In this document: positions 9,180-17,643 of the stretch, piece by piece
Layout: every line of letters begins with the position of its first letter
Position numbering within the stretch: position 1 is the stretch's first letter
Assembly: GCF_042653925.1 (NCBI RefSeq)
Contig: NZ_JBHSFQ010000005.1
Coordinates: 186,001 to 250,000, forward strand
Direction of reading: 5' to 3'
From: Nocardiopsis_B mangrovi
GTDB taxonomy: Bacteria; Actinomycetota; Actinomycetes; Streptosporangiales; Streptosporangiaceae
Length of the DNA stretch: 64,000 nt
Made by a program: the position numbers and the translations under genes
Notes under the pieces: generated by a model
The model's database searches: none
The model's input: only the letters and a program-made list of their open reading frames with translations
Told to the model about the DNA's origin: nothing

Positions 9180-9194
9180 TGTGACACGATCACA
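9180..9194. promoter_or_regulatory. Palindrome before the WhiJ-like regulator
   Basis: TGTGA-CACGA-TCACA is a perfect 5-5-5 inverted repeat ending 2 bases before the ATG at 9197. Its position suggests an autoregulatory operator; no experimental site of this sequence is known to me. Confidence 0.45.
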
Positions 9195-9196
9195 CC

Positions 9197-10024
9197 ATGA
9201 CCAAGGAATGCACTCCCGAAGAGCGGGACGCAGCGCGCAACTTCGCCCGAAAACTGCGCGAACTGCGCAAGATCGCGCATCTGAGTCAGACGGAATTGGC
9301 CGAGCGCATGCGTGTCGCGCGTCAGACCATCGGCAAGTACGAATCCGGCCTACACGTCCCAACCAGGGATTTCGCCGTACTCGCGGATGAGGCCCTGGGA
9401 ACAGAAGGACTCTTCGCGGGCTTCCTGCCATCCCCTGAGGGAGAACACCGCAAGCTCCTCAAGCGCTATGTACACATCGAACAGAGCAAAGCCACCTCAC
9501 TCCAGCAATGGCAAGCTCAGGTCGTTCCGGCGCTACTGCAAACTGAGGAGTACGCGCGCGAGGTGCTGACGGTTTCCATCCCACCCCGCATGCCGGATGA
9601 GGTGGACAAGTTCGTCGCATCCCAGATGGCGCGTCAGGACGTTCTGTGGCGCAAGCATCCGATCGAGGCCCATTTCATCATCGGGGAAGCTGCTGCCACT
9701 CAGCTCGTCGGCGGGCGGGATGTCATGCGCCGACAGTGGGCAAAGCTCATCGAGTGGTCGGCGAACCCCTACGTCACGCTTCAGGTCCTACCTCGATCGG
9801 TGGGGGCCCATGCGTCGATGCAGGGCGCGTATACGATCCTGGAGATCGAGGCGCTGAAGTGGGCGGTCTACGTTGAAACCATGGCCGGTGGTGAGGTGAT
9901 CACCGGCACCCAGACGGTCACCTTCGCCCGGCGGAGGTTCGGTGCCCTCATGGCACACGCCCTGTCTCCCCGAGACACCGTGAAGCTTCTGAGTGAGCTG
10001 CAACAGGAAGAAGAGGCGGCATGA
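9197..10024 (+). CDS. WhiJ/Scr1-like XRE regulator with DUF5753 domain
   Basis: This 275-residue regulator has an N-terminal helix-turn-helix (about residues 12-70: KLRELRKIAHLSQTELAERM, then QTIGKYESGLHVP) and a C-terminal DUF5753 domain (from YVHIEQSKATSLQQWQ through the GAYTILEIE region), the effector part of WhiJ/Scr1-family proteins of actinomycetes. Such proteins work with a small DUF397 partner, which follows with an ATGA overlap. A palindrome sits just before the start codon. The pair lies between the two CRISPR arrays; nothing in the sequence ties it to CRISPR function. Confidence 0.9.
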   Translation: MTKECTPEERDAARNFARKLRELRKIAHLSQTELAERMRVARQTIGKYESGLHVPTRDFAVLADEALGTEGLFAGFLPSPEGEHRKLLKRYVHIEQSKATSLQQWQAQVVPALLQTEEYAREVLTVSIPPRMPDEVDKFVASQMARQDVLWRKHPIEAHFIIGEAAATQLVGGRDVMRRQWAKLIEWSANPYVTLQVLPRSVGAHASMQGAYTILEIEALKWAVYVETMAGGEVITGTQTVTFARRRFGALMAHALSPRDTVKLLSELQQEEEAA

Positions 10025-10188
10025 AGGACTGGCACACGTCGAGCTATTCGGCCAACGGCGGTGAGTGCGTCGAGGTCAGAGAAGGTGAGTACACGCAGGT
10101 GCGCGACACGAAGCATCGTGACTCGGGGTGCCTCGCGTTCCCCGTGTCGGAATGGCGCGCGCTGCTGGCTGACATCGACTCGCTGTAA
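10021..10188 (+). CDS. DUF397 protein (Scr2-like partner)
   Basis: A 55-residue protein beginning MKDWHTSSYSANGGECVEV and continuing with VRDTKHRDSGCLAFPVSEW, an unmistakable DUF397 sequence. It starts inside the last codons of the XRE gene (ATGA), the standard arrangement for Scr1/Scr2 pairs in which the DUF397 protein modulates or antagonises the regulator. It is shorter than most ORF cut-offs. Confidence 0.92.
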   Translation: MKDWHTSSYSANGGECVEVREGEYTQVRDTKHRDSGCLAFPVSEWRALLADIDSL

Positions 10189-10341
10189 CCCCCGACGTTC
10201 CCCGGCCTCCTCGCCCTCCGTGGGTGCGGGGGCCTTCGTCGTGTCCGGGCGACGTAAGCGGCCTGCCATCGGCCGTGCGGTAGGAACCTTTCGGCCGCCG
10301 GCGGGGCGCGACCGGCTCCCGTGGACCTGTGAACAGGCGGT

Positions 10342-10622
10342 TTACGCCTCCGGCGCGGGGTCCGTTCGGGGTGTGTAGCGGTCAGTGAGTCGGACAGCAT
10401 CGAACCGGTACACAGTCTGAGTGAAGGACACAGGGCGGCCGTCGCGGTAGGCGGTCTCCTCCTGGACCAAGGCGACGATCCCGGGAGGGGCTTCGAGCTG
10501 GCGCGCTTCCTCCAGCGTCATGGTGCGGGCGAGGGTCTCGGTCGCTACGTCGTCGGGCTCGGGGACGCTGTCGGGGCCGGTGGCATAGACGGTGCCCAGA
10601 GCAAGTGCGGCGGCCTCGGGCA
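10342..10622 (-). pseudogene. 3' fragment of a GntR/HutC-type regulator (UTRA domain)
   Basis: The minus strand encodes the end of a UTRA effector-binding domain: TMTLEEARQLEAPPG, then IVALVQEETAYRDGRPV and TQTVYRFDAVRLTDRY before a TAA. The DNA-binding N terminus and most of the UTRA domain are absent because the reading frame enters the leader-distal, diverged repeat of CRISPR array 2 at 10623. I infer that the array (or its duplication) landed in this gene. Confidence 0.65.
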
Positions 10623-11338
10623 GCAACCATCCCGGCATGCGCGGGGAGCAACGCCGGTGGTGGATCACCGCGATCGCCGTGCCGGGACCATCCCCGCGTG
10701 CGCGGGGAGCAGCGCTGGAGTCCTGGGAGCTGCGGCGCGGGCGGGGGACCATCCCCGCGTGCGCGGGGAGCAGTCGGGGTCAGGGGGCGGCGGCCCGTAC
10801 AGTTCGGGACCATCCCCGCGTGCGCGGGGAGCAGTGAGTGGCGCTACCTCCGCGCGTTGCGGACCGCTACCGCCACTGGCCGGGACCATCCCCGCGTGCG
10901 CGGGGAGCAGTCGTCGGGCTGCTGGGCGCCGCGTTCCTGCATGGGACCATCCCCGCGTGCGCGGGGAGCAGACCACCGCTACCGGGCGGTCATCGTCGAG
11001 AACGGGACCATCCCCGCGTGCGCGGGGAGCAGTTTTTCAGCGAAGGGAAGTCCGTGAACCGCTCGGGACCATCCCCGCGTGCGCGGGGAGCAGGCGAGGT
11101 CTGGACAGCCTGACCCGGTATGTGGGGGACCATCCCCGCGTGCGCGGGGAGCAGGAAAGCTCTCATCAGCCGGATGATCCTGGAACGGGACCATCCCCGC
11201 GTGCGCGGGGAGCAGAGCCCGAGCACACCGCGCAGGAAGACGGTGCGGGGACCATCCCCGCGTGCGCGGGGAGCAGCTACACGCAGTCGACCAGCAGCGC
11301 CCAGATCCAGGGACCATCCCCGCGTGCGCGGGGAGCAG
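10623..11338 (-). CRISPR. Type I-E CRISPR array 2, 12 repeats / 11 spacers
   Basis: Twelve 29-bp repeats of the same sequence as array 1 start at 10623, 10684, 10745, 10806, 10882, 10943, 11004, 11065, 11126, 11187, 11248 and 11310 on the plus strand. The distal repeat (10623-10651) is degenerate. Spacers are 32-33 nt except the one at 10835-10881, which is 47 nt. The crRNA strand is minus and the leader is at the right end. No cas genes adjoin; the shared repeat and leader imply that array 1's Cas proteins process it. Confidence 0.98.
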
Positions 11339-11473
11339 ACTGAACGACCTGCATGTTTATCTTAGGCCACCCCTGTTTTTCTTCACTCCCACTGGAAGCG
11401 ACACTCATGCACAAAAAGGATTCATGAACATAAATTACCCCAAGGCCGCGCCGATGGCCGGTTCGATTCGTCT
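11339..11473 (-). promoter_or_regulatory. Leader of CRISPR array 2
   Basis: A+T-rich sequence beginning directly at the last repeat and nearly identical to 7281-7418, including the TAAGAT hexamer (minus strand, 11359-11364). It is identified as the leader by position and by conservation between the two arrays. Confidence 0.85.
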
Positions 11474-11627
11474 GGCTTTGATCGATGACGAAGACCTGGT
11501 CTTCGACGTCGATCTGAGCAGGTCGCGGTGGTTCGAACTCGCCAGCGATCGCGACGCTGCTGGCTGCCACGCGCACCCGCTCGACAACGAACGGTCGGCC
11601 CTGGGGGCAGGTTCCTGAGTTCCTGCC
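11474..11627 (-). pseudogene. Second DUF2089-like gene remnant
   Basis: The minus strand again encodes RVRVAASSVAIAGEFEPPRP followed by AQIDVEDQVFVIDQ, matching the remnant at 7419-7571. Here the start codon is lost and an extra C in the CTGCCCCCAGGG run shifts the frame between the first ~10 codons and the rest. It is clearly a decayed gene copy carried with the leader duplication. Confidence 0.5.
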
Positions 11628-11814
11628 GGTCCTCGCCTGATCTTTCTGTCCTGAGTCAGATCCGGCGAGGATGTGACGTCCAAGATGTTGGTCTTGATCC
11701 TCGTGAATCCGACGACCGGCACTGCGGATCGCGCGGGCGTGCCGGAAGGGCGGGGCGCCGGGTGCGCGTCCCGCCCCTCCGGACGCCGTCGTCGGGTCGG
11801 CGCCGGGGTGCCGC

Positions 11815-12555
11815 CTAGCGCAGCGCGTACTGCGCCCCCGTGGCCGCGGTGGTGCCGCCGCCGTCCTCGGCGGTCTGGGCGCCGCCGGTGAAGATGACGT
11901 CGGAGCAGTTGTAGAACGCCTCGGGGCTGTCCGAGCGCGTCCAGATGGAGTAGATGACGTGGTAGCCGCTCTTCTCGGGCAGCGTCGTGTCCCAGTAGTA
12001 CTCCGCGCCCTGCTCGCCGCCGCCGCGCAGCGGCGGGTCGGTCACCGTGTCGAACGGCTCCGGCTCCAGGTCGTCCCAGGTCAGCGGCTGCGATGGGTCC
12101 CAGCCGTCCTTGGTGATGTACTGGTCGAACCGGCCGGGGTGCTGCGCCCAGGCGTTGTGCAGGAAGGTGATGTCGGCGCCGGACCGCAGCGTGGTCGTCG
12201 GCCAGTCCGAGCGCGCCTGGGTGAAGCCGTCGAACTGCTGCGTGGGCCCGCACAGCTTGCCGTCGGGCACGACGTCGCGGTGCTGGCCGTTGGCGTTGCT
12301 GATGAGGTTGCCGAACCAGTTCCAGAACGGGTAGCTGCCGCCCTGCTCCAGCGCGTCGGCGCAGGCGGGGTTGGTCGGCTGGAGGTCGCCGCCGCCGCTG
12401 CCCTCGCGGGCGTCGACGTAGCAGGCGTAGGTGCGGGTGGCCGGGTAGGTGAACCCGCCGTGGGCCAGGGCGGGGCTGGCGGGGACGACGACCGCGAGGG
12501 CGCCGGCCAGGCCGGCCAGGGCGCCGAGGGCGGTCAGTCTGCGTCGGGATCGCAT
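11815..12555 (-). CDS. Secreted AA10 lytic polysaccharide monooxygenase
   Basis: A 246-residue copper enzyme that oxidatively cleaves crystalline polysaccharide. A signal peptide of about 31 residues ends in SPALA, exposing His32 of HGGFTYPATRTYACY as the mature N terminus; with His139 (HNAWAQHP) it forms the copper histidine brace, and Phe222 in CSDVIF is in the usual axial position. There is no carbohydrate-binding module. The GNLISNANG and KLCGP...FDGF blocks resemble Streptomyces AA10 proteins of the cellulose/chitin clade; the substrate is not certain, but the cellulase and xylanase neighbours favour plant cell wall. Confidence 0.92.
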   Translation of the reverse strand: MRSRRRLTALGALAGLAGALAVVVPASPALAHGGFTYPATRTYACYVDAREGSGGGDLQPTNPACADALEQGGSYPFWNWFGNLISNANGQHRDVVPDGKLCGPTQQFDGFTQARSDWPTTTLRSGADITFLHNAWAQHPGRFDQYITKDGWDPSQPLTWDDLEPEPFDTVTDPPLRGGGEQGAEYYWDTTLPEKSGYHVIYSIWTRSDSPEAFYNCSDVIFTGGAQTAEDGGGTTAATGAQYALR

Positions 12556-12606
12556 GGGGGTGGTCCTCCTCGACAGGAGTCGTGCCGTGGTGTGGGGGAT
12601 GGGCGG

Positions 12607-12658
12607 CCTGGGGCCGGCCGCACGAGGCCGCGGTGATAGGGATGCGGCCGGCCCCAGG
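12607..12658 (-). terminator. Strong hairpin after the GH5 gene
   Basis: CCTGGGGCCGGCCGCA at 12607-12622 pairs perfectly with TGCGGCCGGCCCCAGG at 12643-12658 around a 20-base loop. It lies between the GH5 stop and the LPMO start, so the LPMO gene probably has its own promoter in the remaining 51 bases or reads through. Confidence 0.65.
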
Positions 12659-12786
12659 GGATTCGGGGCATTGGAGGCTCCTGGGCACCACCTCTCTTCC
12701 GGTGCCGGGTGCGCGGGGGCGGGGCGTGGTGGATATGGGAACGCCGGGCACCGCGCACGGGGACGGTGGTCGTGGGGCAGGTCCGG

Positions 12787-13782
12787 TCAGCGGTAGACGG
12801 ACGCCTCCTCGGCGGTCTCGACGATGCCGTCGGGGCCGTTGAAGATCCGCTCGCCCCAGGGACTCAGCCGGGCGGGGTCGAAGCCGGTCACCATGTCCAG
12901 GTACTCCACGCCGCCGCTGTTGCCGCTCCAGGACCAGCCGATGTAGCCGATCCCCAGCTCGCGGGTGGTGGACATGATGGCGTCCTCGTCGGGGTCGCCG
13001 TCGCTGTGCATCGAGCCGAACTCGCCGACGATCAGCGGCAGCCCGGCGTCGTCGAACGCCTGGAGGTAGGCGCGCACCTCGGCCGCGGTGTCGAAGACGC
13101 CGTACATGTGGATGGAGAAGACGGTGTTGGCGTCGGGGTCGGCGGCGAACACCGAGGCCGCGTTGTCGCGCATGGTGAAGGACCAGTCCTGGCCCCAGTT
13201 GGGCGCGTCGGCCACCAGCGTGTGGTCGAACCCGGCGCCGCGCAGCCGGCCGATCGCGGCGGAGGTCGCGCTCGCCCACTCCCGGTTGAGCTCGGCGTTG
13301 TTGCCGTAGGGCTCGTTGCCGATGTTGACGATGACGTAGTCCTCCTGGCCCTCCAGGGCGCCACGCACCCGCAGCCAGTAGTCGACCGCCTGGTCGAGCG
13401 TCGCGGCGGCGCCCTCGTCGCCGCGCCCGGTGGTGTCGTGCACCTCCAGGACGCAGACGAGCCGGTTGGCCTTGCACTCGTCCACGACCGCGGCGACGTC
13501 GGCCGCGGAATTCTCCGTCCAGCGCTGCCCGCTGCTGAGGACGACGCGGACGGTGTTGGCGCCCTTCTCCTTGATGTCGGCGAAGGACCCGGTCTCGTTG
13601 GGGAACCAGGTGTGCGCGTGGCTGACGCCCCGCATGATGAACTCGTTGCCGTTGGCGTCGTAGAGGCGCCCGTCGTCGACCCGGAACCCGGTGTCGGCGT
13701 GGGCGGGCGCGGCCGCCAGCGCCGACCCGGCCAGTGCCAGGGCGCCGACCCAGGCGGCGGTGCGGCGATGTCTCGATCTCAT
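12787..13782 (-). CDS. Secreted GH5 endo-beta-mannanase (subfamily 8-like)
   Basis: A 331-residue secreted hydrolase with a Tat/Sec-like signal peptide ending APAHA (about residue 29). The TIM-barrel shows the acid/base Glu157 in NIGNEPYGN and the nucleophile Glu254 in LIVGEFGSMHSDGDPDE, and YIGWSWSGNSGG near the end. The RGVSHAHTWFPN and NEPYGN blocks are those of bacterial GH5_8 mannanases. No carbohydrate-binding module follows, although many homologues carry one. Hairpins on both sides suggest it is transcribed alone. Confidence 0.88.
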   Translation of the reverse strand: MRSRHRRTAAWVGALALAGSALAAAPAHADTGFRVDDGRLYDANGNEFIMRGVSHAHTWFPNETGSFADIKEKGANTVRVVLSSGQRWTENSAADVAAVVDECKANRLVCVLEVHDTTGRGDEGAAATLDQAVDYWLRVRGALEGQEDYVIVNIGNEPYGNNAELNREWASATSAAIGRLRGAGFDHTLVADAPNWGQDWSFTMRDNAASVFAADPDANTVFSIHMYGVFDTAAEVRAYLQAFDDAGLPLIVGEFGSMHSDGDPDEDAIMSTTRELGIGYIGWSWSGNSGGVEYLDMVTGFDPARLSPWGERIFNGPDGIVETAEEASVYR

Positions 13783-13824
13783 GGTCTCCAGCCCCTCGCG
13801 GGTGGTGCCGTGCCTCGGTGGTGG

Positions 13825-13899
13825 GGCCGTCCGGCCGCCGGCGGTACCGGGGCGGCCGGACGGCCGGGGCGCCGCGGGCCCGGGTGGGCGGCCCGCGGC
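13825..13899 (-). terminator. Tandem hairpins after the GH48 gene
   Basis: Two perfect stems follow the GH48 stop on the minus strand: GCCGCGGGCC (13871-13880) with GGCCCGCGGC (13890-13899), then GGCCGTCCGGCCGCC (13825-13839) with GGCGGCCGGACGGCC (13851-13865). They separate GH48 from the mannanase transcriptionally. Confidence 0.65.
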
Positions 13900-13909
13900 G
13901 GCGCTGCGG

Positions 13910-16258
13910 TCAGCCGAACAGCTCGTCCTGGGCGGCGAACGCCGTGGCGATCTCGACCTGGGCCCAGAAGCGGTGGTAGGTGAACTCCGGAGCGGGACCC
14001 TGGGGGTTGTCCAGGTAGGTCTGCACCTTGCTCCACTCGGGGTCGTCCTCGTAGAAGGACCGGATGGACAGGAAGGTGGAGTCGGAGTTCACGGGGTCGC
14101 CGTTGGCCATGGTCCCGTTCCAGCCCTGGGGGACGTAGAGGCCCTGGCCGGCGGAGGGGTCGTAGGGGTCGTCGAAGCGCGCGTAGTCGGCGCGGGTCTC
14201 GGTGGTGGCGATGCCGATGCCGTCGGCGTTGGCCGACAGTGCCGCGAGCAGGTCCTCGCCCATGGCGCGGGCCTCTGTGTCGCCCGACCCGGCGGCGTAG
14301 TACAGCAGGGTCTTGGCGAGCGCCCCGGCCACGCCGACGTCCCGGCCGTGGGAGACGACGTCGACGCTCAGGCCCGCGTTGCCGGTGGGCTGCCCCGTCC
14401 AGTCGTCGGGCTGTCCGCTCCACTCCATGTCGGCGGGCACCTGGAAGTCGCCGCCGGTGCCGACCGTGGTGTTGGCCATGGCCCAGGGCACCCACTTGTC
14501 GAGGATGTCCTCGGCGCGTTCGTCTCCGGTCACCTGGTAGTACTGGGCGACGCGCTCCAGGTTCCAGACCTGGAAGCCGAACCACCGGTTGGACGGCGGG
14601 TCGTGCCAGACCGGCTGCTGGTCGTAGTACATGCCGTAGAACTGCGCGGCGTTCGCCGGCGGCTGGGCGTAGGAGCCGCCCCAGTTGTTGGTGGCGCCGC
14701 CGGCGATGCCGCCGTCGGCGGACTGGAGCCACTGGAGGAATTCGAGCTGGCGGTCGAGGCTGGTGCCCCAGTCGTCCGCGCCCGTGGGCGACTCGGGCTG
14801 GAGGCCGTCGACCTCGGAGAGCGCGTAGGCGGCCAGGACGTTCTGGTAGCCCTGGTGGACGGCGGTGCCGCCGATGCGCCAGGCCCAGGGGTACTGCGCG
14901 CCCTCCAGTGCCCCGCCCCAGGAGTAGTACCAGGACATCAGGTAGTGCGAGCTGTTCTTGCCGCTGCCCGGTGCGCACGAGGTGGCGCCGACGCAGTCGC
15001 CGATCTCCTTGAAGTACTTGTCGTACATGGCGTAGCGGAGGTAGTCGCCCATCTTCGCGGCGTTGGCCACGTTGCCGGCGATGGCGGCGCCGTTGCCCTG
15101 CTCCTCGGCCCACTGCTGGGCCCAGAACGCGACCTGCACGGCGCGCGCGTCGGCGTCGGGCGCGTTGGTGTAGCGCCACTGCTCGGAGTACGCCTGGTCG
15201 TCGGTGAACAGGTCGAGGAACCCGTTGGTGCCGCCGTGGTCGAACGTCTCGCACGAGGGGTGCGGGACGGTCTCCCACACCGACTCCTGGGAGCCGCGCT
15301 GGAAGGTGTTGATGTAGGCGGGCGCGTCGTCGGTGCCGTCGCCGCAGAACCCGTAGCCGTAGGTGTTGTCGACGTCCAGCAGCCAGTGCATGCCGTAGAC
15401 CTCGTCGGTTCCGTAGGTCCCGCTCAGCTCGTCGGCGAGGGGGTCCTGGCCGGCCCGGGCGGCGCTCTCCAGCGGCGAGGGGTAGTCGGCGGGGCTGGGG
15501 TGCTCGGCGATGTAGGTGGCCGGCGACTGCGGGTTGTAGGACGCGTTGGTGGGCTGGTCGGCGGTGCCCGGGATGATGAACCGCTCCATGGACTCCCAGG
15601 CGTCGTTGAACGGCTGCCACTCACCGGTGATCCGGCCGTAGCTCGCCTCCAGCCACAGGTAGTAGCTGAACGCCTCGGAGGTGGTGGCGTGCCCGTGGTC
15701 GGGCGCCTCGACCATCAGGGTCTCGACCGAGTGGTAGGGCACCAGGAGGCCGTCGAACTCGCGGAAGTAGCCGCTGCCGGGGTCCTTGATCTTCTCGTAG
15801 AGCTGGAGGAACTCGGCCTCGCCGGCCGCTGTGGTCTCGGGGTCCAGCTCGGTGACCTCGACCGTATCGGCGGCGTGGCCGTCAGCGGTCGCGGTGAAGG
15901 CCGCGGTGGCGGGGTCGCCGCTGTCGTCGGCCGAGGAGAAGGTGACGGCCTGGGGGGTGTACCAGTCGTCGGGGGTGAACGTCAGCTCGGTGCCCTCGGC
16001 GACCTCGATGCCGCCGGCGGCGCCGTCTGCGGCCAGCGTGACGGTGACGTCGGAGTCGGGCGCGGTGGCCAGGCGGACGCCCGCGGTCGCGGTGTCGCCC
16101 TGGAGCAGGCTGAGGGTCGCGGGTGTGAACACGACCGCGGGGTCGGGCTCCTCGGCCCGGGCCGGGCCCGGGGCCAGCAGCGCCGCCGTGGCGACCGCCG
16201 CGGTCAGGGCCGCCGCGGGCGCGCGCCATCGCGCCTGGGCGGGTGCGGGGGATCTCAT
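13910..16258 (-). CDS. Secreted GH48 reducing-end cellobiohydrolase
   Basis: A 782-residue processive cellulase. Residues 1-35 are a signal peptide ending GPARA. Residues 40-138 form a beta-sandwich-like module (DPAVVFTPATLSLLQGDTA to TFTPDDWYTPQAVTF), a repeat type common in actinobacterial secreted enzymes. The GH48 domain fills about 145-782; LMVEAPDHGHATTSEAFSYY contains Glu184 and Glu195, the latter matching the proton donor of clostridial CelF. No cellulose-binding module is present, unlike Thermobifida Cel48A. GGAGG lies 10 bases before the ATG at 16258. It pairs functionally with the LPMO and xylanase. Confidence 0.94.
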   Translation of the reverse strand: MRSPAPAQARWRAPAAALTAAVATAALLAPGPARAEEPDPAVVFTPATLSLLQGDTATAGVRLATAPDSDVTVTLAADGAAGGIEVAEGTELTFTPDDWYTPQAVTFSSADDSGDPATAAFTATADGHAADTVEVTELDPETTAAGEAEFLQLYEKIKDPGSGYFREFDGLLVPYHSVETLMVEAPDHGHATTSEAFSYYLWLEASYGRITGEWQPFNDAWESMERFIIPGTADQPTNASYNPQSPATYIAEHPSPADYPSPLESAARAGQDPLADELSGTYGTDEVYGMHWLLDVDNTYGYGFCGDGTDDAPAYINTFQRGSQESVWETVPHPSCETFDHGGTNGFLDLFTDDQAYSEQWRYTNAPDADARAVQVAFWAQQWAEEQGNGAAIAGNVANAAKMGDYLRYAMYDKYFKEIGDCVGATSCAPGSGKNSSHYLMSWYYSWGGALEGAQYPWAWRIGGTAVHQGYQNVLAAYALSEVDGLQPESPTGADDWGTSLDRQLEFLQWLQSADGGIAGGATNNWGGSYAQPPANAAQFYGMYYDQQPVWHDPPSNRWFGFQVWNLERVAQYYQVTGDERAEDILDKWVPWAMANTTVGTGGDFQVPADMEWSGQPDDWTGQPTGNAGLSVDVVSHGRDVGVAGALAKTLLYYAAGSGDTEARAMGEDLLAALSANADGIGIATTETRADYARFDDPYDPSAGQGLYVPQGWNGTMANGDPVNSDSTFLSIRSFYEDDPEWSKVQTYLDNPQGPAPEFTYHRFWAQVEIATAFAAQDELFG

Positions 16259-16482
16259 CGGGGGACGACCTCCAAGGGTCCTTCGGTCCCCCGTGCGCCG
16301 CGGCCGGCGGGCGGGGTGGTACCGGCCGGCCGCGGGCGCGGCGGGGGAACGGTGGGGGCGGGGGCGGCAGCGGGCCGCCCTCGGGCGGGGACGGTGAGGG
16401 GGCCGCTCGCGCGCCGGGGATGCGCGGAGGGCCGGTGGGGGGAGGCGGGTGCAGCGAGGTGGGGGGAGGCGGGGTCGCGGGG

Positions 16483-17568
16483 TCAGCGGGGGGAGGCGGC
16501 GGGGTCGCCGCCCAGGGCCTCGTGGGTCGCCTGGTACGCTGGCTTGGGGGCGTAGTTCTCGTCGTAGGGCAGGGCGGCGCCGTATCCCGGGAAGGTGCTG
16601 GGGATCCAGGAGTGGGCGTCGGTGATGCCCCAGATGGTGACACCGGTGCAGCCGTCGACGTTCACGCAGGCGGTGACCACCTTGCGGTAGTCCTCGGCCT
16701 GGGTCGCGAGCTCCTGCTGGTCGGCGGGCGTCTGGATGCGGACGTCGAGCTCGGTGATGGTCACCTCCAGCCCGAGGTCGGCGAAGCGCTGGATGTTCTG
16801 CTGCATGCTGGAGGGGACCTGGCCGAGGATCAGGTGGCTCTGGATGCCGATGCCGTCGAGCGGCACGCCCTGCTGGAGCAGTGAGCGGGCCAGCCGGTAC
16901 ATGGCGTCGCTCTTGGCGTTGATCCCCTCGATGTTGTAGTCGTTCAGGTACAGCTTCGCCTGGGGGTCGGCGGCGCGCGCGGCCCGCAGCGCCTCGGCGA
17001 TGTAGCCCGATCCGAGGTTGTTGTACCAGATGGTGTTGCGCATGGAGCCGTCCTCGTTGAACGGCTCGTTGACCACGTCCCAGGCGTAGATGTCGCCGGC
17101 GTAGCGCCCGGCGGTGGTGGCGATGTGGTCGTTCATCAGGGTGCGGAGCTGGGCGGGCGAGAAGCCGCCGTTGTTCAGCCACGAGGGCAGCTGGCTGTGC
17201 CAGACCAGGGTGTGGCCGTAGACCAGCTGGTCGTTGGCCCGCGCCGTGTTGACGATCGTGTCGGCTCCGGACCAGTTGAACTGGCCGCGGGAGGGTTCGA
17301 CCGAGGCCCACTTCATCTCGTTGCCGGGGGTGAGCGAGTTGAACTGGGCGGCCGCGATATCGCGGTAGCGCTGCTCGCCGTTGAGGAGCCAGGCTTCGAC
17401 CCCGGACCCGATCCGGAACCCCTGGGCGTCGGCGAGTTCGCGGAGGGTGCGGTCATCGGCCTGGGCCGAGGCGGGTGCCGCGCCCATGGCGAGGCAGGCG
17501 GCCGCGGCGAGGACCGCTCCCCATCGGAGGGCGCGGCCGGGGGCGGCCACGCGGCATTGTCGATGCAC
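16483..17568 (-). CDS. Secreted GH10 endo-beta-1,4-xylanase
   Basis: A 361-residue xylanase consisting of a signal peptide (to about residue 35, PASAQA) and a GH10 barrel only. The acid/base Glu168 is in AWDVVNEPF and the nucleophile Glu273 in ITELDVR; YGHTLVWHSQLPSW and YLNDYNIEG are further family signatures. The start is a GTG at 17568 with GGAAGGG nine bases upstream; the frame extends further but into the promoter. A perfect CebR-type operator lies 61 bases upstream, so repression is probably lifted by cello-oligosaccharides. Many homologues carry a C-terminal CBM, missing here. Confidence 0.94.
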   Translation of the reverse strand: MHRQCRVAAPGRALRWGAVLAAAACLAMGAAPASAQADDRTLRELADAQGFRIGSGVEAWLLNGEQRYRDIAAAQFNSLTPGNEMKWASVEPSRGQFNWSGADTIVNTARANDQLVYGHTLVWHSQLPSWLNNGGFSPAQLRTLMNDHIATTAGRYAGDIYAWDVVNEPFNEDGSMRNTIWYNNLGSGYIAEALRAARAADPQAKLYLNDYNIEGINAKSDAMYRLARSLLQQGVPLDGIGIQSHLILGQVPSSMQQNIQRFADLGLEVTITELDVRIQTPADQQELATQAEDYRKVVTACVNVDGCTGVTIWGITDAHSWIPSTFPGYGAALPYDENYAPKPAYQATHEALGGDPAASPR

Positions 17569-17629
17569 GAGCCATGTCCCTTCCTGTCGTGATGCGTACA
17601 GGTACCGGCCACCGACGCCCCCGCAACTT

Positions 17630-17643
17630 TGGGAGCGCTCCCA
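17630..17643. promoter_or_regulatory. CebR/CelR operator (perfect 14-bp palindrome)
   Basis: TGGGAGCGCTCCCA is exactly the operator consensus described for CebR of Streptomyces and CelR of Thermobifida, LacI-family repressors released by cellobiose. It lies upstream of the GH10 gene. I found no second copy in front of GH48, GH5 or the LPMO gene. Confidence 0.92.

Larger units (their letters stand above)
11339..11736. repeat. Duplicated leader-side segment, copy 2 (partner 7281-7674)
   Basis: Same-orientation duplicate of 7281-7674 starting exactly at the array border. Scattered substitutions and small indels distinguish the copies, so the duplication is not recent. Confidence 0.9.

Noticed and set aside
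6304..11309. Spacers matching other parts of the window (self-targeting)
   Set aside because: No obvious match was seen by eye; a database search of all 27 spacers would be needed.
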